The notes under the pieces were generated by a model. That model made no database searches. It worked only from the letters and a program-made list of their open reading frames with translations, and was not told the origin of the DNA. A stretch of DNA of 25,566 nucleotides from Patescibacteria group bacterium (GTDB taxonomy: Bacteria > Patescibacteria > Paceibacteria > UBA6257 > 2-01-FULL-56-20), in contig JANLHI010000025.1 of assembly GCA_024654525.1 (NCBI GenBank), forward strand, positions 1-25,566. The letters are read 5' to 3'. Positions 22,631-25,566 of the stretch are shown here, one piece after another; within the stretch, counting starts at the first letter, position 1, and each line of letters begins with the position of its first letter. Made by a program: the position numbers and the translations under genes.

Positions 22631-23002
22631 TTAATGCTTCTCTGTTCCCTTCTCCTTTCCTTTCCCGGATTGGAATCGATTCAGAAAAAATATCGTTCCC
22701 GCTGTAATCCATGTCCAAAACGATACCTTCCCTGCAATCCCCGCGATTGCAATGTTTACGTCTGGGGAGACGTTTAATTGTTGTATCATTCTTCCATGGT
22801 GCTGTGGAAACTTAGGTGGAGTTATATTTGTGATGGTCGTGTATTTCCAGATTGAATCCATTGGATTTGTCATAATTTTCCCTATAGTAGGGATGCTATA
22901 CCCAAAGTTACGAACGCTATAGGTGAGGCACAAAAGCAATATAACAAACGCTAATGTGCTTATGACTGCTACTGTGGTACTGATAATCACTAATTTCTTC
23001 AT
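22631..23002 (-). CDS. Small membrane protein, unknown function
   Basis: A 123-aa protein. MKKLVIISTTVAVISTLAFV with ILLLCLTYSV is a signal-anchor-like N-terminus; the middle is polar (about residues 32-80, with PKFPQHHGRM); a second hydrophobic helix (IAGIAGKVSFWTWITAGTIFF) is followed by a basic tail. The layout is an extracytoplasmic loop between two TM segments. No family recognised. Its promoter (TTGACT-17-TAAAAT) is the best in the window. A hairpin with AGGAGG in its loop and a 5-codon ORF lie in the leader. It converges on the 34-aa peptide gene. Confidence 0.55.
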   Translation of the reverse strand: MKKLVIISTTVAVISTLAFVILLLCLTYSVRNFGYSIPTIGKIMTNPMDSIWKYTTITNITPPKFPQHHGRMIQQLNVSPDVNIAIAGIAGKVSFWTWITAGTIFFLNRFQSGKGKEKGTEKH

Positions 23003-23015
23003 AACTGTCTTTCTT

Positions 23016-23033
23016 CTATGCTGTTTTGTGCAT
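23016..23033 (-). CDS. Five-codon leader ORF (MHKTA)
   Basis: Minus-strand ATG CAC AAA ACA GCA TAG in the 5' leader of the 123-aa gene, about 13 nt before its ATG, with AGGGG a few bases upstream of its own ATG. Could be a small upstream ORF controlling the main one; could also be chance. Confidence 0.25.
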   Translation of the reverse strand: MHKTA

Positions 23034-23049
23034 TGATCCCCTTTTTAAT

Positions 23050-23067
23050 CTCGCTTCCTCCTGCGAG
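23050..23067 (-). promoter_or_regulatory. Leader hairpin exposing AGGAGG in its loop
   Basis: Minus-strand CTCGC / GCGAG stem (5 bp) with loop AGGAGGAA. A perfect Shine-Dalgarno is in the loop, but the next ATG is about 20 nt (leader ORF) or 50 nt (main gene) away, so its role is unclear. Confidence 0.4.
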
Positions 23068-23089
23068 AACATTTCAAGAATCTGCGGGG

Positions 23090-23118
23090 ATTTTACTTGG
23101 AGAGTGATTTATAGTCAA
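23090..23118 (-). promoter_or_regulatory. Sigma-70-type promoter for the 123-aa membrane protein
   Basis: Minus-strand TTGACT (23118-23113), 17-nt spacer, TAAAAT (23095-23090). It mirrors the TTGACT-N17-TAAAAC promoter of the opposing peptide gene; each -10 is followed closely by GCAG. Confidence 0.6.
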
Positions 23119-23125
23119 ACACATA

Positions 23126-23151
23126 AATAACCGAGGGTGTCCTCGGTTATT
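23126..23151. terminator. 11-bp stem terminator-like hairpin
   Basis: Arms AATAACCGAGG (23126-23136) and CCTCGGTTATT (23141-23151), loop GTGT, then a short T/A-rich tail. It sits just upstream of the 123-aa gene's promoter. It could insulate that promoter or end an RNA coming from the right. Confidence 0.65.
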
Positions 23152-23290
23152 TTAATTATGGCACTAGACGGATTTATTTTTGTGGGATAGGAAATACAAA
23201 GCAGATCATTCGTAGTTACCGTACTCTCCTATTTCATTTTTTTTCATGATAAGAAAGGTGCTTCCGAATTTCCAGTTGTAAAGACAAATA

Positions 23291-23318
23291 AGATAGCCCG
23301 AAAAGAGCTATTTCTTTT
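23291..23318 (+). terminator. Weak intrinsic terminator-like hairpin
   Basis: AGATAGC (23291-23297) and GCTATTT (23307-23313, one G-U), followed by CTTTTTA. The 23003-23513 stretch has no gene over 60 codons that looks coding; it holds the leader and promoter of the 123-aa gene, this and the neighbouring hairpins. Confidence 0.4.
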
Positions 23319-23364
23319 TATGCTCTAGGCCTAATGCCGTGCAAGGGGTTGTTGTATTACAAAG

Positions 23365-23396
23365 CACCGCCCAGGAGAAAAGTGGGTGGTGTTTTT
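23365..23396 (+). terminator. Intrinsic terminator-like hairpin
   Basis: CACCGCCC (23365-23372) pairs with GGGTGGTG (23384-23391, one G-T), followed by five T's. Plus-strand orientation, although no plus-strand gene is recognised upstream; a small RNA is possible. Confidence 0.55.
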
Positions 23397-23418
23397 CAGC
23401 TAAAGTTTTCTAGTTTCT

Positions 23419-23441
23419 GAATTACTTGGAGGGGGTAATTC
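23419..23441. repeat. Small stem-loop, GAATTAC/GTAATTC
   Basis: 7-bp arms 23419-23425 and 23435-23441, with outer CTAG motifs on both sides that could extend the stem. Function unknown. Confidence 0.45.
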
Positions 23442-23460
23442 GTCTAGGATAAAAATTTGA

Positions 23461-23493
23461 TAAAAAAAGACGCTCCACCATGGGTAGAGCGTC
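23461..23493 (-). terminator. Terminator of the secreted-protein gene
   Basis: GACGCTC (23469-23475) pairs with GAGCGTC (23487-23493), with an ACC/GGT extension; on the minus strand a run of seven T's (23468-23462) follows directly. It lies 21 nt after the stop of the 543-aa gene. Confidence 0.8.
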
Positions 23494-23513
23494 GTTGTGT
23501 TTTCTTGTTTGAA

Positions 23514-25145
23514 CTAGAATATCCCGTTAGGGGCTAGCTTTCGGCTCTTGTACTGTAGCGTCAGCGTTTCCTCGGTGTTCCAGTCAAAGATTTCTGCTGA
23601 AACTTTGGAATTTTCACTCGGGGCGTTGTAGTTCCCGCGAAGCGTGAAGTATCCTTTTTCTCCCGCGGGGATTATAGCCGCTGATTGGTTATTCGCGGTG
23701 TCCTCCGCCCAGAATGTACCACCCCATCGCCGTCCCCTCATGTCCAAGCCTTCCGTAAGGAAGGCTCCATCCGGTTGAAGTCCCGGAATCGACACAGTCG
23801 GTGTTGATTCAGTGCCGAGAATGAATCCGTAGATGTTGACATCATCGACATCATCCGAAGACGGTGTCCATCCGATCCACCCACCTAGTGATTGTATGGC
23901 GAGAGGTTTATCGGCAGGTGCCGTGATTTCAATTGCCGCGAAGTCATTTTGCCCTTCGATGATGGTGTCGCCTGTATCCATTTCAACCACTTGGTCAATG
24001 CTAAATGTGGTCGCGACGGGAAGCACTAAAATCGTAGGACCGCTAATAATCGCTAGCGGAAGTGGAACGCTCAAAAATCCGTCACCTCCGAGTGCAATGC
24101 ATTTTGACTTGTCCACCGAGAAGGAGATCGTTCCACCGTTTACCCACGACATTCCAAGACGGTATGTGATTATGCAGTCGCCAAATGTTCCTTTCCCGAC
24201 ATCAAAGCGAGACTTAAGCTTAGCCGAACTTTGACCGTAGAGCATAGATGCTTCCATTTGTTGGGGGCCAGAAAGAATCTCTCCATCAGCTGTGCGTAAA
24301 GTAACTGATACATCGTTCGCGTTACCACCCTGACAGCGCGCGTCAACAACGAACATTGGTACTGCCATTGGCTGCTCCGTCATCGATATAAGGTGGACCT
24401 CCATTCCCGTCTGATCTGAAATGAGGGGATAGGCTTCTATATAGTTGCGGTTGTTACCAACCGTTCCCACTATTGCCAGCCGTCCAGCCTTTGTATCGGA
24501 AATGTTTTTTAACCCTCCAACTACCGGCATGGTTCCAGTGACCGTCGAGGTTGTGGCGACACCTGTGATGCTTACGGAGAAATATTTCCCCATATCTTCG
24601 GCCAGAGATGCTTTCATAAGCGCTCCCACCGTGATTGTTTTCGTGTCACTATTACGGATATAGATTCGGTTCATGATGACTTTGCCTGTGTAGTGGTCTA
24701 CCTTTTGGATTGGCCCAAGAGGAGTGTTGCCGTCCAAAAGTACATACCCGTCTATGGGCAAATCCTCATAACTTTCCGTAGTAATAGTGCCTTCCGCCCA
24801 ACGAAATTGGACATAAAGACCGTCAACATCCGACCCCCCGTTTTCTCCGCGAAGTGTTATTGAAACCGAGGGGACGATAACACCTTCCGGCGCGGGTGCA
24901 GGTACCACTTGAGGTTGCTCTCCAGTCCAAATCTCCAAAATGGGACCCGACTGTTGCAAATACAAGGAGTTCACTGACCCAAGTAAATTGCTGAATATGG
25001 AGGTGAATATGTCACCAAAATCCCCTGACTCGCTTTGATATGAGCTTGGAATTTGAGGTGGTGCGGGAGGCAAGAACTGAGCGTGAATGTGGCGCGGCAG
25101 TAGAGCCAGTATGGCAAAACCACCGATTAACAGAATTTTTTTCAT
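23514..25145 (-). CDS. Secreted beta-rich protein of unknown function
   Basis: A 543-aa protein. ATG 25145 starts a signal peptide (MKKILLIGGFAILALL, cleavage likely after HIHA). A Pro-rich stretch (PPAPPQIPSS) follows, then a Ser/Leu segment and a Val-Pro-rich linker (PQVVPAPAPEG). From about residue 92 onward it reads as beta-sandwich-like domains (VSITLRGENGGSDVDGL ... WVNGGTISFSV), with only three Cys. The last part (from about 410) has ITAPADKPLAIQS and AGEKGYFTLRGNYNAP, similar in style to CPR surface-protein repeats. There is no LPXTG motif or TM anchor, so it is likely released or loosely bound. No known family recognised. It has its own terminator on the right side and a bidirectional hairpin upstream. 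Confidence 0.75.
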   Translation of the reverse strand: MKKILLIGGFAILALLPRHIHAQFLPPAPPQIPSSYQSESGDFGDIFTSIFSNLLGSVNSLYLQQSGPILEIWTGEQPQVVPAPAPEGVIVPSVSITLRGENGGSDVDGLYVQFRWAEGTITTESYEDLPIDGYVLLDGNTPLGPIQKVDHYTGKVIMNRIYIRNSDTKTITVGALMKASLAEDMGKYFSVSITGVATTSTVTGTMPVVGGLKNISDTKAGRLAIVGTVGNNRNYIEAYPLISDQTGMEVHLISMTEQPMAVPMFVVDARCQGGNANDVSVTLRTADGEILSGPQQMEASMLYGQSSAKLKSRFDVGKGTFGDCIITYRLGMSWVNGGTISFSVDKSKCIALGGDGFLSVPLPLAIISGPTILVLPVATTFSIDQVVEMDTGDTIIEGQNDFAAIEITAPADKPLAIQSLGGWIGWTPSSDDVDDVNIYGFILGTESTPTVSIPGLQPDGAFLTEGLDMRGRRWGGTFWAEDTANNQSAAIIPAGEKGYFTLRGNYNAPSENSKVSAEIFDWNTEETLTLQYKSRKLAPNGIF

Positions 25146-25190
25146 AACTACTGATTTTCAGAATACCGAATTTTAATTTATCAAGAACAC

Positions 25191-25212
25191 AAAAAAGTCT
25201 TTCACAAAGACT
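25191..25212 (-). terminator. Bidirectional terminator upstream of the secreted-protein gene
   Basis: AGTCTTT (25196-25202) and AAAGACT (25206-25212), loop CAC. On the minus strand six T's follow (25196-25191); on the plus strand AATCTTTTT follows. It separates the secreted-protein gene from whatever lies to the right. Confidence 0.7.
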
Positions 25213-25255
25213 AATCTTTTTGCACCCTCTAATAAGCGAAGCCGTGCTGAAAGTA

Positions 25256-25261
25256 TTGACA
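25256..25261 (+). promoter_or_regulatory. Possible -35 (TTGACA) in the gene-free right end
   Basis: Consensus TTGACA, but the best -10-like hexamer (TAAAAT) is only 10 nt on; a proper pair at 17 nt is weak. The 25146-25566 stretch holds no convincing gene, only this, a terminator, a GC-rich palindrome and an inverted repeat. Confidence 0.2.
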
Positions 25262-25348
25262 TTACAAGGGCTAAAATAAAAATCGCACACCTCTCGAAGA
25301 ATAGTCCGCGGTGCGGTGTATTTTAAAGATAGCTCGAAACGGAATTCT

Positions 25349-25410
25349 GTCCTCGCCGCGCAGAGCGCGGCTCGGAATGGGCGGGGCGGGCAAACGCGGC
25401 TTCGCCACGA
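25349..25410. repeat. GC-rich palindromic patch
   Basis: GCCGCGC (25355-25361) and GCGCGGC (25365-25371) form a 7-bp hairpin, followed by GGGCGGGGCGGGC and CGCGGCTTCGCC. This short GC-rich island stands out from AT-rich flanks and resembles a dispersed palindromic repeat. Confidence 0.5.
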
Positions 25411-25467
25411 TAATTAACAATTTAAAGTTTTTCTTTGGCAACAAATTCTTTTAGCTCTTTGATATAG

Positions 25468-25556
25468 AAATTCTGCGTTTTAGGAAATAACCACGTGCAA
25501 CGATTACGAAAAGTGATGTGTTGGCAATAAGTAAATATATTTGAAACGCAGAATTT
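25468..25556. repeat. 13-bp inverted repeat near the window end
   Basis: AAATTCTGCGTTT (25468-25480) and AAACGCAGAATTT (25544-25556) are perfectly complementary, 63 bp apart. A minus-strand open frame of about 45 codons (ending at 25422) overlaps it but has no start codon and an upstream TGA. It may be a gene remnant. Confidence 0.45.
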
Positions 25557-25566
25557 TCAATGTTCC

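Noticed and set aside
25422..25556. Minus-strand 45-codon frame ending at 25422
   Set aside because: No start codon, and TGA upstream. Its end (FYIKELKEFVAKEKL) is protein-like, so it may be a gene remnant, but it cannot be called.
1..25566. CRISPR arrays, tRNA or rRNA genes
   Set aside because: No regularly spaced repeats and no tRNA cloverleaf or rRNA-like segments were noticed on either strand; this was by eye only.
1..25566. Alternative genetic code with TGA read as an amino acid
   Set aside because: Many genes end in TGA at the place where the family ends (for example the LPETG protein and the AroE-like protein), so TGA is a stop.

Overview
The window reads as a chromosomal segment of a Patescibacteria/CPR bacterium, most likely a Parcubacteria-type lineage. 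This is inferred from protein style and architecture and was not tested by phylogeny. The evidence is: many short proteins with few Shine-Dalgarno sequences, a -10 box often lying exactly 6 nt before ATG, CPR-style surface proteins with SpaA/DUF11-like modules, a 2-TM coiled-coil small protein, a PIF1-type helicase with a C-terminal helical domain, and a compact rpsR-nusG-secE cluster. TGA is used as a stop at the ends of many genes, so the TGA=Gly code of Gracilibacteria/Absconditabacteria does not apply.

Layout. (1) 1-3526, plus strand: a sortase locus with two surface proteins bearing FPNTG- and LPETG-type sorting signals and two class E/F-like sortases, one fused to a peptidoglycan-binding domain. 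(2) 3527-10627: small genes and housekeeping or stress genes. These are a Cys-rich mini-protein with a TM mini-protein, DoxX, NUDIX, an RsuA-like pseudouridine synthase (minus), a coiled-coil/2-TM protein, a SAM methyltransferase, a winged-helix regulator behind a 22-bp palindrome, a PIF1-like helicase and an ABC exporter. (3) 10628-15886: a nested inverted/direct repeat, then an operon of an AroE-like (HI0607/SdhL-type) dehydrogenase, a minimal zincin, riboflavin synthase and lumazine synthase. A three-gene ABC-2-type exporter follows. (4) 15935-22148: a broken ECF-like sigma factor, then a minus-strand block of PAP2 phosphatase, bS18, NusG, SecE, GyrB, a DMT permease, a DoxX-like protein and an MBL-fold hydrolase. 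(5) 22149-25566: an accessory, AT-rich region with different promoter architecture (TTGACT-N17-TAAAA), a structured RNA leader before a 34-aa hydrophobic peptide, a convergent 123-aa membrane protein, several terminator-like hairpins and a 543-aa secreted protein of unknown function.

How the parts work together. The sortase locus should display surface proteins in a cell wall. The PG-binding module on one sortase and the PAP2 phosphatase (possible lipid-carrier recycling) both fit a peptidoglycan-bearing envelope. NusG, SecE and bS18 serve transcription, protein export and translation. RibE and RibH make up only the last two steps of riboflavin synthesis, so precursors must come from genes elsewhere or from neighbouring cells. 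The best candidates for something new are the sortase/PG-binding fusion locus, the hydrophobic-peptide/structured-leader module at 22228-23118, the leaderless promoter rule, and the sigma factor deletion scar.
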